A DNA stretch of 64,000 bases from Camelus bactrianus. Lineage: Eukaryota; Chordata; Mammalia; Artiodactyla; Camelidae. The DNA is taken from positions 5,032,001-5,096,000 of the forward strand of contig NC_133547.1 in the NCBI RefSeq assembly GCF_048773025.1, given 5' to 3'. Positions within the stretch are counted from its first letter, which is position 1. Each line of letters begins with the position of its first letter. Of this stretch, positions 1-10,949 are shown piece after piece. The notes beneath the pieces were generated by a model. The model had not been told where the DNA came from. It saw only the letters and a program-made list of their open reading frames with translations, and did no database searches. Position numbers and translations under genes: made by a program.

Positions 1-300
1 CTTCCTCCTCACCTATGGCCTCACCTGGATATACTACACCAGGTGAGCACGCCTGTCCCCCTCCAGGGAATTCTGGTGACTAGCTCCCGAGTTCTAGGTG
101 GCGCTGAGCTGTCCTGTCCTGCCTGGAGCTGAAGTGCCCAACTCTCTGACCTGAGACCGTGTTGGTTCTGCAGGTGTGGAGGCCACTAGGGAGCAGGGCT
201 GAGAGGTGTGACTGAGCCTCCTTCCTTCTCCAGACGGGACTGAGGTGTGGACCCGGAGTCCGGAGGACAGACACGGGGACATCGCTGTCAGCTTCTCCCT
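1..300 (+). other. Possible terminal exons of an unidentified upstream gene
   Basis: The window opens in a frame reading FLLTYGLTWIYYTR, a hydrophobic then basic stretch like the inner end of a transmembrane helix, followed at 44 by a good GTGAGC splice donor. The next plausible acceptor (pyrimidine-rich, CAG ending at 233) would join a short exon reading R-D and then a TGA. The product would be a single-pass protein with a very short cytoplasmic tail. Short-tailed Ig-like receptors exist in Siglec clusters, which makes that a reasonable guess, but no Ig domain is visible because the gene body lies outside the window. I do not recognise the gene. Confidence 0.25.
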
Positions 301-1148
301 GGAAACTCTCCACTCCAACCCTGTCTCATTTGTACCCACGAGATTTTAATTTGTGGAGGTGACTGCATGACAACACAGAGAGTCAATACCACTGAAAGGA
401 GACTGTTATTAGTGACATTGTCCAAGAGCGGCTGTCACATCGGCGCGGGGTAGGGCCAAGCGGGAAGCGCCAGGTTCAGGAAGCAGGAGCTTGTGCAGGG
501 AAGGCTCAGCCAGAGCCTTTCTTGGGGTTTCCATGGGAACGGCGATGCTGGGCAGGGAAATACTTTAGGATCTGCTAACTTGAATAATTCTGATGGGCTT
601 TGGGCTATAGGGGTGGTGTTAAATAGCCTGTTACCTGTTCATGGATGACTTTGGGTCGGGGAAGTAGTGGCTTGGTCGTGTGAGGGGTAAATAATTGGGG
701 GGTTGGGGATTATGGGGTAGGAACTGGTCGGTTTGCATTTGAGAAAATGAGCTCCCAGCAGAGTTTTTCTGTCTGGAAGACTTGGCTGACCCTGGGAGGC
801 AGTGTCCTTCCCAGGCCAGCAAGTTTTTTAAGATGTCAAAACATCCTAAGATACAGAAAACAAAACACGGTTATCGCACACACAGCCCGACTGCCTGATG
901 CATTGTTTCTGCAGTGCCACGGCCAGCCTGCCGCTCTGCCTCTGCTCTCGGTCTTGTTACACCCCGCCTTCCCGCCCTGTTTCTCTCCCTCCATCCCTAG
1001 CTCTGCAAAGGGAGTCTCGAGGCTTATTTTCTCATTACCGAGAAGTTACCTGTTTCACACCCAAGTTTCTGGTCCCCAAAACTTCCCTATCAGCGTGGAC
1101 ATCCACACACACTGGAGTCAGGAACACAGCTTTTCTTTTTGGGTTTAA
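301..1148. other. Intergenic, no gene seen
   Basis: This is low-complexity-free intergenic sequence. The open frames are short, overlap each other on both strands and resemble no protein family I know. Confidence 0.5.
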
Positions 1149-1162
1149 AGTTACTAACCTCA

Positions 1163-1282
1163 GTGGGGGAGGGTAATAGCTCAGGGGTAGAGCGTGTGCT
1201 TAGCATGCACGAGGTCCTGGGTTCTATTTCCAGGACAGCCATAAAAAAAATTAATGAATGAATTTTTAAAATACTAAAAAAT
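1163..1282 (+). mobile_element. Camelid VIC-type tRNA-derived SINE
   Basis: A tRNA-like head with A box (TAGCTCAGGGGTAGAGC) and B box (GGTTCTATTTC) runs into an A-rich tail. The copy is bounded by a 14-bp target-site duplication, AGTTACT-A/G-ACCTCA, at 1149-1162 and 1283-1296 with one mismatch. This is one of six copies in the window and part of the evidence for a camelid source. Confidence 0.9.
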
Positions 1283-1309
1283 AGTTACTGACCTCATAAT
1301 AAATAGTAT

Positions 1310-2629
1310 AAAATGTCACATTTCATTATTTAAATGTTTCTAAGCAATATAATAATACTAAAATATCGATCTTGTCATTTACTGTCTCTGTAGGAGTTTG
1401 CAGAACAAATTATATCTTCATCTGGCATTATTTTTGGTTGGTCGGGTTCAACTTCTGGTTTAGTCATCTTTTTTTTGATGCCAGACTGAAATTGAGCAGA
1501 ATATGCAAATCTAAAGAGTACAATTAGATGAATGCTTACACATGTACACACCCCGCTTCTACTATCAAGTCAACAGATGGATTCTTCCCACCTACCCCTG
1601 GTCAGGTCACGCTATCAGAAAGAAGGGGGCTGGGCTGGGGTTGGAAGAGTGAGAGCAGTTCTCACATCTCACGTCAAGGAGAACGAGGTGGGCGGCTCAG
1701 ATGGAGACGTGCTAAGAGGTGAGACAGCCTGGAAGGCGAGGGGAAGGACACCAATGTCTGCACCGGGGCAAGGAGGACCAGGAGCGACAGAACGTGATAA
1801 TGGTGGATGAGAACACGGGGTCAGGTATGTTGGTGCCCTGAGTGCCAGGCTGTACATTTTCTGTCCCTATAGAGCCAGCTTTTTTGTTTCCTCTCAATGT
1901 TATGTTTTTCAGATTATCCATGTTTTTACATGTATCGATAATTCATTTTTGGTTTTGGTATCGTTTTTGCCTTTAACATAGTATTTTATGTATGAATGTA
2001 CTTCCAGGTTTGTATCTGCTCTAAAATATGATAACATTGCATTTGTTTCCAATTTTTGGCTTTTCAAAATAATTTTAATGTGAATGTCATGATTTCAAAA
2101 AATAGGAGAGCGAGCACTTTTTCCATGGTGGGTATGGAACTGCTTCATCATAAGGTAGGCATCTGTTTAGCTCTAGAAGGTACCAACAGAGTTCTCCTGA
2201 GCAGTCAAATAAATTTACATCCCACCGTCACATGTGAGAGTTCTGATCTCTCTTCACCCTGGCAGCTCTTATTAACCTGCATGTTCAGTTTTCAGCATTG
2301 CAGTCCGTTTGCTGCAGTCTCTCATTGCCTTTTAAACTTGCGTTTCCCTGATGAGTAACGACGTTGAGCCCCCTGACTGTCTTCTTTGGTAAAATGCCTC
2401 TTTTGACTCTTGCCCATTTAAAAATAAAAATTGCACATTTTCTTATTGATTTTTTGAGGTCTTTATTCTGGCTATGTGCCCTTTAAATTATGACCATCTT
2501 TCCCCTCCTCTCTCTCTCTCTCTTTTTTGCTGGAGTGAGAAAAAATAATTGAAATACCCTTGTCATTCTTTTCACGTCTGTGCGGTGGTCTTGCTGGCCA
2601 ATTAAGAAATCTTTGCATCTATCAATAGC
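1310..2629. other. Intergenic, A/T-rich, old L1-like pieces
   Basis: A/T-rich sequence without a credible coding frame. The part from about 1,900 to 2,480 reads like the reverse strand of a decayed L1 (phrases about probing, focusing and Gly-rich tails are absent, so the family is not assigned). A short TC run lies at 2506-2525. Confidence 0.35.
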
Positions 2630-5290
2630 TTTTTAAAACTGAAATACAGATGACACACACAGTTATGTTAGTTTCAGATGTGCAACAGAGTGATCCGACA
2701 CCAAGTACATTACAACATGATCGGCATGATAAGCGTAGTAACCATATAAAATGATTGCTGTATTATTGCGTTTATTTGATTACTGTAGCTTTGTAGTATA
2801 GTCTGAAATTAGGGAATCTGATACATCCAGCTTTGTTCTTCTTTCTCAGGATTGCTTTGGCTCTTCCGGGCACTGTTGGTTTCATACAAACTTGAGGATT
2901 ATTTGTTCTCGTTTTGTGCAAAATGCCATGGATCTTTCAATAGGGATTGCATTGAATCTGCAGATTGCTTTGGGTAAAATGGACATTTCAAGAATATTAA
3001 TTCTTCCAATCCTTGAGCATGGTATATTTTTCCATTTCTTTGTTCCCTTTTTTAATTTCTTTCATGAATATCTTATAGATTTCAGACTACAGGTCTTTCT
3101 CCTCCTTGGTGAAATTTATTCTGAGGTATTTTATTCTTTTTGATGCAATTGTAAATGGGATTTGAAATTTTTTCTTTTGGCTAGAGTCCCATGAATGTAT
3201 AGGGATCTCCATGTTACTGTATTTTTTTTTTAACATTTTTTATTGACTTATAATCATTTTACAATGTTGTGTCAAATTCCAGTGTTCAGCACAATTTTTC
3301 AGTTATTCATGGACATATACACACTCATTGTCACATTTTTTTCTCTGTGAGTTATCATAACATTTTGTGTATATTTCCCTGTGCTATACAGTGTAGTCTA
3401 TTCTACAATTTTGAAATCCCAGTCTATCCCTTCCCACCCTCTGCCCCCCTGGTAACCACAAGTCTGTATTCTCTGTCTGTGAGTCTATTTCTGTCCTTTA
3501 TTTATGCTTTGTTTTTGTTTGTTTGTTTGTTTTTGTTTTTGTTTTTTAGATTCCACATATGAGCGATCTCATATGTTATTTTTCTTCCTCTTTCTGGCTT
3601 ACTTCACTTAGAATGACATTCTCCAGGAGCATCCATGTTGCTGCAAATGGCATTATGTTGTCGGTTTTTATGGCTGAGTAGTATTCCATTGTATACATAT
3701 ACCACCTCTTCTTTATCCAGTCACCTGTTGATGGACATTTAGGCTGTTTTCATGTTTTGGCTATTGTAAATAGTGCTGCTATGAACATTGGGGTGCAGGT
3801 GTCATCCTGAAGTAGATTTCCTTCTGGATACAAGCCCAGGAGTGGGATTCCTGGGTCATATGGTAAGTCCATTCCTAGTCTTTTGAGGAATCTCCACACT
3901 GTTTTCCATAGTGGCTGCACCAAACTGCATTCCCACCAGCAGTGTAGGAGGGTTCCACTTTCTCCACAGCCTCTCCAGCATTTGTCATTTGTGGATTTTT
4001 GAATGACGGCCATTCTGACTGGTGTGAGGTGATACCTCATTGTAGTTTTGATTTGCACTTCTCTGATAATTAGTGATATTGAGCATTTTTTCATGTGCTT
4101 TTTGATCATTTGTATGTCTTCCTTGGAGAATTGCTTGTTTAGGTCTTCTGCCCATTTTTGGATTGGGTTGTTTATTTTTTTCTTATTGAGTCGTATGAGC
4201 TGCTTATATATTCTGGAGATCAAGCCTTTGTCGGTTTCACTTGCAAAAATTTTCTCCCATTCCGTAGGTTTTCTTCTTGTTTTACTTCTGGTTTCCTTTG
4301 CTGTGCAGAAGCTTGTAAGTCTCATCAGGTCCCATTTGTTTATTCTTGCTTTTATTTCTTCTAGGAGAAAATTTTTGAGATGTATGTCAGATAATGTTTT
4401 GCCTATGTTTTCCTCTAGGAGGTTTATTGTATCTTGTCTTATGTTTAAGTCTTTAATCCATTTTGAGTTGATTTTTGTATATGGTGTAAGGGAGTGTTCT
4501 AGCTTCATTGTTTTACATGCTGCTGTCCAGTCCATGTTACTGTATATTAACTTTGCCTCAGGCAACTTTACGGAATTCATTTATTCATTGTAACAGTTCT
4601 TTTGGTGGAGTCTATAGAGTTGTTTATTACGGTACATTGCCTGCAGACAGTGACAGTCTTACTTCTTCCTTTCCAGTCTGGAGGCCTTTCAAGTCTTTTC
4701 CATTTCTGACTGCTCCGGCTAGGACCTGCAATAGTGCTGTGAATAAAGTGGCCCGAGTGGGCGCCTTTGTCTGGTTCCTGGCCTTAGAGGGTTTCAGCTA
4801 TCATTATTGACTGAGCTACTAGGTGTGGGTTTGTCCTTTGTTATGTTAAGGCATGTTCAGTCTGCGCCCACTTTGTTAAGAGGTTTTTTTTCCATCATGA
4901 ATGGATGTTGAAATTTGTCAAAACCTTTTTCTGCATCTATTGAAATGATCATACGGTTTTTTGCTTTTTTTTGTTTTTTTGTTTGTTTTTATCTTTTACT
5001 TAGTTAATGTGCTGTATCACATAGATTAATTTGCCTGGAGTATCTTTTTCCATCCCCTGACTTTTATTCTCTGTGTATCTCTAGGTCTGAAATGAGTCTG
5101 CGTAGGCAGCATATGTATGAGTTGTTTTTTTAAATCCATTCAGCCACCTTATGTCATTTTCTTGGAGTGTTTAGTCCATTTACGTTACAAACAATTATTG
5201 ATAGCTACGTGCTTACTAACATTTTGTTAATCGTTGTCTCACTATTGTTTTTTTCCCTCAGTTCCTTTCTTCTTCTCTTGTGCTCTTCTC
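2630..5290 (-). mobile_element. Old L1 LINE, reverse orientation, split by a younger L1
   Basis: Both flanks (2630-3207 and 4545-about 5290) carry reverse-strand L1 sequence. The first holds 3' end and ORF2 C-terminal material, the second reverse-transcriptase material, in the order expected for a minus-strand L1. The element is heavily decayed and has no open ORF2. The middle is occupied by a separate L1 insertion. Confidence 0.75.
3222..4530 (-). mobile_element. Younger L1 LINE 3' fragment nested in an older L1
   Basis: This is a 5'-truncated L1 of about 1.3 kb on the minus strand. Its poly(A) appears as the T-run at 3222-3231, and it is flanked by an exact 14-bp duplication, TCCATGTTACTGTA, at 3208-3221 and 4531-4544. 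A 276-codon open frame (4580 down to 3750) encodes the ORF2 C-terminus, including the cysteine-rich segment ([18 protein letters not shown]) typical of L1 ORF2. The long frame and exact duplication show it is considerably younger than its host L1. Confidence 0.9.
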
Positions 5291-5299
5291 TTTTAATTG

Positions 5300-7480
5300 G
5301 ATAACTTAGTAATACAAGCTCAAATCGTATTACACCAGGCTGACATCATCTACCACAAGAGCAGATTTTGGGTTTCGTGGTGCAAATCATACCATCAGCC
5401 TTGCATCCTGCTTAAATTTTAATATCCACAGAAGATAACTGGATCTCCCATGTCTCATAAGTACAGACAACCCAAACTGCCAACCCAACACAATATGTGG
5501 GGACTTCCTGGGTGTGATGGGTGACTGTCAGAGGCAAGCTGATGTCCTTTCCCCCAGTACGACACAAAGACTTCCTTCCTGCATTGTCCCAGCACTACAC
5601 ACAAGTGTGTTTTGTGTACTACTCTTCACTCAGGTATCAGGGACAGCAGGAGAAAATGGTCCTTCAGGACAGGAAATAGCTTAAATCAGATACTAGGCAT
5701 TATGTTACAAAAACTCACCATCCATCCCTAACATAGAAAGTCTTTTCTTGGACGTCTCTCTCCAGTGCCCATGGTGCTGGGGACAAAGATCATCTCCCAA
5801 ATCCTCACCCCATTGTCATGGGGTCTAGAACTTTCAACAACGCTTTCCCTCTCCTCCACGAGAGGGAGCCTCCTGGTTCACTTTTATCATGTGTCATTTA
5901 GTTTCCTCTTCATGTCATCCTCCAAAAATTTATACAAACAAAACTATCATTGGTATTTTCACATCATGGGAATATCACCTCAATAAAAATATTATTACTT
6001 TGTTTTTAAAAATATATTTATAGTCTGCACACTCCTTTCACTGGTATGAACTCTGTTTCTCTTCTCGAGTGTGAAGATGGTTGCTTCATTTCTCCAATTC
6101 AATTGTTTGGGTTGTTTTACTTTTCTTAGGTGGGCCAGCCTGGCCTCTTCCCTGGCCTCTTCCCTGGCCTCAGGGCCCACCTTTCCTGGCACAGGGTATG
6201 GGGAGATTTCCTCTTCCGCCTTTCCGTCTCTACCTTGTGGCTTTTGGCTGCAATTTCCTGTCCTCTCACCCACCCCATCTGTTTCTGACTCCCAGCCTAC
6301 AGGGCAGAGTATGTGGGGTGAGGGGAAGGAGGCCATCCCTGGGCAACTACTGAAACGTCCAGCTTGAGAGTTGCCTCTACTGTCAATGGTAGGAAGGCCA
6401 CAGGGGACCAGGATGGTGGAGGTGAGCTGGCACTGCAGGCATCTCTGTCCCTCACTCCAGGGAACAAGTGACCTGAAGCATTCTGCCTTCTCCTACGCCT
6501 GACAGCCTGGACTCCCAAGACTCACCGTAGCCAGTGCTCTAGGGGCCACGGAAGAAGAAGATGGAAATAGAAAGTATAATTGCCAAGGCCAGTTTCAGCT
6601 CCTCAGTTTCTCCCAGTATAACTGCTCTCTGAACACCAGAGGAGCCCAGCTGGGCATCAGTGGGGACACATTTTGAGAAGACTTGGTATCATATATACCT
6701 GTTCACCTAAGGAGTCACTGTGAGAGTGACAGGCGTGACAGTTCTCCAAGCGACAGCAACAGAGGTAGAGACAGGTGGTGTCACAGGTGGAGCTAGAATG
6801 GGATCACCATTAACGCATGGTTTGGAAGGGACCCTGGAGTCAAATGGAAGGAGCAACCCACTAACTTCTCTCAGACGAGTGCCACGTTCTCCCCTCGGGG
6901 ACCTGAGACCTGTGGCTGCCCCATGGTCACCTTCACTCTCCTCCTTGTCTCAGTGGTCACTTTTACTCCTTCTCTTGGGGGTTGCCTTTACTTCTTGTCA
7001 TCAGGTGTCCTGCAGATGCAGGGGACCCTGCAGATTCTATTTTTAGAGCTGGAGTGACCACAGAGGGAACCATCACCTTGGCACAGCCTGTGAGAGCTGG
7101 GATAGGGTACCCAGGTCCTGTGAAAGGAAGACTTGTGGGTGTCCAGATCCTAGGGCAGGATGTCCAGGTGCTGTGGAGGCAAGACCTCTGAGGGATAGAG
7201 GCCAAGGTGCGGACTAAGGGCAGAGGCAGTATGGGTGGTCAGAAGATTTGGTAGGTTCTCCAAGCCCAAGACAGTTTGGAACTTCAATTCTTATATTTTG
7301 TATGTGCTGAAAAATAAATTCACTAAGGCATTGTGTGAGAAAAAGAAAGCAAAACAAACAATGCTGCTATGAAGATTCTTGACTGTATGTGTGGTGCACA
7401 TGGGAAAGATTTTCTCTAGAAAATTCTGTTATCTGATAACAAAAAAATGTAAGCCCTGTAGAGGAGCCATATGTATAATT
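5300..7480. other. Intergenic, no gene seen
   Basis: Mixed unique sequence with a small tandem run near 6140-6175 (a CTTCCCTGGC-type unit repeated two to three times). Open frames on both strands overlap and match nothing recognisable. There is a short minus-strand frame with a hydrophobic end near 6550-6680 that I considered and rejected. Confidence 0.45.
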
Positions 7481-7494
7481 AATTTTCTTTTTTG

Positions 7495-7625
7495 GGGGGA
7501 TCAAGCCATTTTATTGAGGGCACTCCAGGGAGAGTCGAAGGGCTGGGAGGACGATGAGATCCGCCGTCCTCATCCTGGTGGGGATCTCCCCAGCATCACA
7601 AGACACTGGAAAGTAATTTCCTAGA
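7495..7625 (-). pseudogene. Possible 3' end of a retrocopied transcript
   Basis: Read on the minus strand, this GC-richer patch ends in AATAAAATGGCTTGAT, a normal mRNA 3' end with polyadenylation signal, next to a short T/G run on the plus strand. It stands out from the A/T-rich surroundings. An AATTAATTTT string occurs on both sides (about 7478 and 7655) and may be the target duplication. The parent gene is not recognised. Confidence 0.3.
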
Positions 7626-7799
7626 TGCCATATTAAGAGCATTTTTAAAGGTGAAATTAATTTTAATAATTTAATAATTTATTTTGTTTAACCAATATAT
7701 CCAAATTCTATCATTTCAATATGCAATTCTTAGGAAGTTACTAATGCGGTAATGTGATATTGTGACACGTAATGTGAAATATATATTTCATTCTCTTCC

Positions 7800-8000
7800 T
7801 CATTTATTTTGGTACAGAGCTTATAAAACCCTTGGCATTTCCTAAATGCTGAGAGCAGTAAAGATGTCTTTTGTCGTGCTAATGAGGGAACTTCTCCTTT
7901 ACTTCCAATTGGCTGTGAGTTTTATCATGAAGTTATTTAAAATCCCCCAATTGTTCATTTTCTTATCTCTTGAGATTTAATAAGTCAAGGGCCAATCACG
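7800..8000 (+). mobile_element. ERVL-type LTR fragment (fossil)
   Basis: A short fragment containing TAAAACCCTTGGCATTTCCT and the following LTR sequence resembles the LTR at 50.1-52.2 kb and the fragment at 55.9 kb. It belongs to an ancient ERVL-related LTR family (MLT2/MER21-like by memory). It is an isolated, broken piece without internal region. Confidence 0.45.
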
Positions 8001-8159
8001 AAAAAAGAAGCCACACTTTGTACTTCAGCAGCGGGAATTTAACGTAAGTAAGTAACGTATGAAGCAGGTGCTGAAAGGCCGGTGGAGACGTTAACAAGGG
8101 ACTACTGCCCAGTAGCCTTAGACCACTCCAATCTGAGGACCTATCTTGAGATTTTAAAA

Positions 8160-9200
8160 CTCTGTTATATATTTTTTCATTGAGATATAAACATAATATT
8201 AGGTTAGTTTCAGGTGCCCAAGATAATGATTTGAAATATATATATGTTGTAAAATGATCACCAAATATGTCTGGTTAACATCCATCATCATATACTAGCT
8301 AGATTTTTTTTTTCTTCTAATATGAACCTTTAAGATCTACTTTAAAAAAATTTATTTATCATCGTATTATTTAACTATCTTATTTTGTGGCGGTTAGGGG
8401 GAGGTAACCAGGGTTATTTATTTTTATTGGAGGTGCTGGGGATTGAGCCCAGAACCTCATGCATGCCAAGCATGCGCTCTACCACTTGAGCTACACCCTT
8501 CCCCCTTTAAGATCTACTCTTTAAACAACTTTCAAATATACAAGACATTATGACTAACTAAACAATGATAGTTAATAGTACATTAATTATAGACACCATG
8601 ATGCACATTACACCCCCACGATTTATTTATTTTATTACAGAAGTTTGTACCTTTTGACCACTGTTACCCATTTTGCCCATGACCCAGTGCTCCACGTCTG
8701 GGAACCGCCAATCAGTTCTCCGTATCTATCAGTTTATTTTACTTTTGATTTTTTAAAGAGTCAACATATACGTGAGATCATACGGTATGTGTCTTTCTCT
8801 GTCTAAATTATTTCACTTAGCATGATGTCGCTGTTCCCTCCGTGTGTTGCAAAAGCAGGATTTTCCTCTCTTTTATAGCTGAAAGATGCCCTGTTTAATA
8901 TGCAGATCGCATTTTCTTTACTCATTCATCTATTGATGGACGTATAGGCTGTTTCCATGTCTTCACTACCGTAAACAATGCTTCAGTGAACATAGGGGTG
9001 CATGAATCACTTCAAATCGGTGTTTCCTTTTCTCTCAGATGAGTACTCAGAAGCGAAAGTGCTTGATGGCGTTATTTTTAGTTCTGAGGAAGCTCCATGC
9101 TGTTCTCCATAGTGGCCGCACCAATTTACATTCCCACCAGCAGCGCACAAGGGCTCCTTTTACTCCACGTCCTCACTAACACTTGTTAAATTTCTTGTTG
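8160..9200 (-). mobile_element. L1 LINE 3' region, reverse orientation
   Basis: Typical reverse-strand L1 3' sequence, starting with 3' UTR and continuing into the ORF2 C-terminal region. It is interrupted by a VIC SINE at 8342-8504 and no reading frame remains open. Confidence 0.75.
8342..8504 (-). mobile_element. Camelid VIC-type tRNA-derived SINE
   Basis: The minus-strand copy shows the tRNA-like head (B-box complement GGGGATTGAGCCC, A-box complement near 8490) ending at the C-run before 8505. An exact 14-bp duplication, CTTTAAGATCTACT, flanks it at 8328-8341 and 8505-8518. It inserted into the L1 at 8.2-9.2 kb and so is younger than it. Confidence 0.92.
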
Positions 9201-10949
9201 GTGGATAATCCCAGCTTGCGATTCGCTAGACCACCAGGTGATGTGAATTTGTGCCGCACAGCCATGTGAATCCTGACCTTCTTTGGTCACTGCCTTGCCC
9301 AGCAGTGTTCCCTGCAGGCCGGGAGGAGCCGGGGATATAGCTGGTTGCCTCTTGTCCGCCTGACCCCCGCAGCAGGGCCAGTCCTACGTTCTGCAGAGCC
9401 TGATATTCATACAATTGTTGAAATCTTTCCTTACAAGGAAAAGGAAAAAAAGTGTCACTTAATACAATACAAATGTGGCACAAATATGACGTGTGACACC
9501 CACAGCATCTTTTGGGCCCTGAAGTTGTTTTCAGAAACTGAGAACAAAGTCCAAATATTATAACAAAAGGGGCTCCCATATCTCCTATGGAGCAGAAAAT
9601 TCCGCAGGTTCTGGGAGCTGTGAGGCAGGAACGGTGGGTGGAGACCAAATACATATATTTCTTAAAAGTCACAACATCTCAGGCATATAAATGAGTGTTT
9701 TGGGTTTTTTTTTCGAAATGAGAAAAACACATTTCACCAATCACAAAAGCGAAAATGCTCAAAACCAAAATATAAGACAATTCAGAAAAATTACAGACTC
9801 TTTTTATGAGCACTAAGGCGACCCTGCCTGTCGCACCTGCATGACACCTGTTCCCCACACTTGTTGGCTGAGACTCTTTCTGTGCCTCTTTATAGGAAAA
9901 TAGTTTGTTATATTAATAAATATTAATATTATATTAATTATAAATATATTATATATAAAATAGAGAGACTACAAAGAAGATACAGTATTTCCACTGGCAC
10001 AATTGATGGAAATTTCTTGTTATTTTTATAATTTAAGAAACTAAAAAATATACAAATATTATTTATATGTGAATATAAAAGAAACTTTCTTTCAATCCCA
10101 CAACTTGTTAGTGGGAATGTCTAAAATGCTTAAGTTCATTGTCAAATCTGGGAAACCTTGGTGACATTTCTTCCACGAAGAGCGGGGAGATTAGGGGTTA
10201 TTTCCACACAGGGCTTGAGCCCTTCCTGGGGCTGTGAGAAGAAGGCAGTGCAGAGTGAGGGCTCCTGAATTGTGCTTCTGTGGGAAGTCTGGCCTTTTGG
10301 GGTCCCCACTGAGTGGGGCAAGGGTGTCCCTTTACCCACCCTGTTTTGCGTGGGTCTGGGCTCCACGGCTGGTCCCACAAGACCCTTAGATCCGTGGAGA
10401 CCGACACTTGTGCTGCCCACGTCCCAAAACCCTTCAGGGCAAAGGAGCTTTTCAGTCTCAGCTCTCCTTCCTGGGCTCCACCCTCCACTGTTTTGGGGTC
10501 TGAAAACTTCTTTCCTGCCAGAACCTGAATGGTGTTGAGAACATTTAAAATATTCTTTTCCAGAATGTTCAGTGTTTTTCAGCTGGAGGACGGGTCCCGC
10601 CGAGTCACCAGGCATCGCCCGCTTTCTCCTTCCTGCCGGGTGACCCTGCTGTTGACTCACACATCATTTGGAAGGTGATCACTTCAGAACCACATCCCGA
10701 GGAAGCGCTTGCACTCTGGGGGCCTCCGTATGTTGGCCTGCAGCGTGGGGTGGGGAGAGGCCGGGGCAGAACGCTTTCCCAGCTCCCGCCTCATCCTGCT
10801 CCCCCACGGCCCGCGGGGTCCAAGTTCCCCTTCTGCGTGGCCGTGGCTCCCTCTCCGTCACCCGCCGGCTTCCTGTTGGGGCTTCCTCGGGGCGTCTCCT
10901 GCCCTGGCAGAGGAACCTGCGCCCGGGCTCTGCCCTGGCCGAGGCGGAC
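9201..10949. other. SIGLEC5 upstream region
   Basis: The part up to 10,140 is A/T-rich with an A/T microsatellite-like run at 9900-9960. From about 10,150 the GC content rises toward the SIGLEC5 start. No TATA box or clear core promoter element could be fixed, and the overlapping open frames here are not gene-like. Myeloid Siglec promoters are usually TATA-less, so the start site cannot be placed by eye. Confidence 0.4.

Noticed and set aside
6550-6680. Minus-strand frame with a hydrophobic end (LALAIILSISIFFFRGP) and a following donor-like GTGAGT
   Set aside because: Only about 43 codons, with a stop directly upstream and no acceptor or family likeness. A chance hydrophobic run is more likely.
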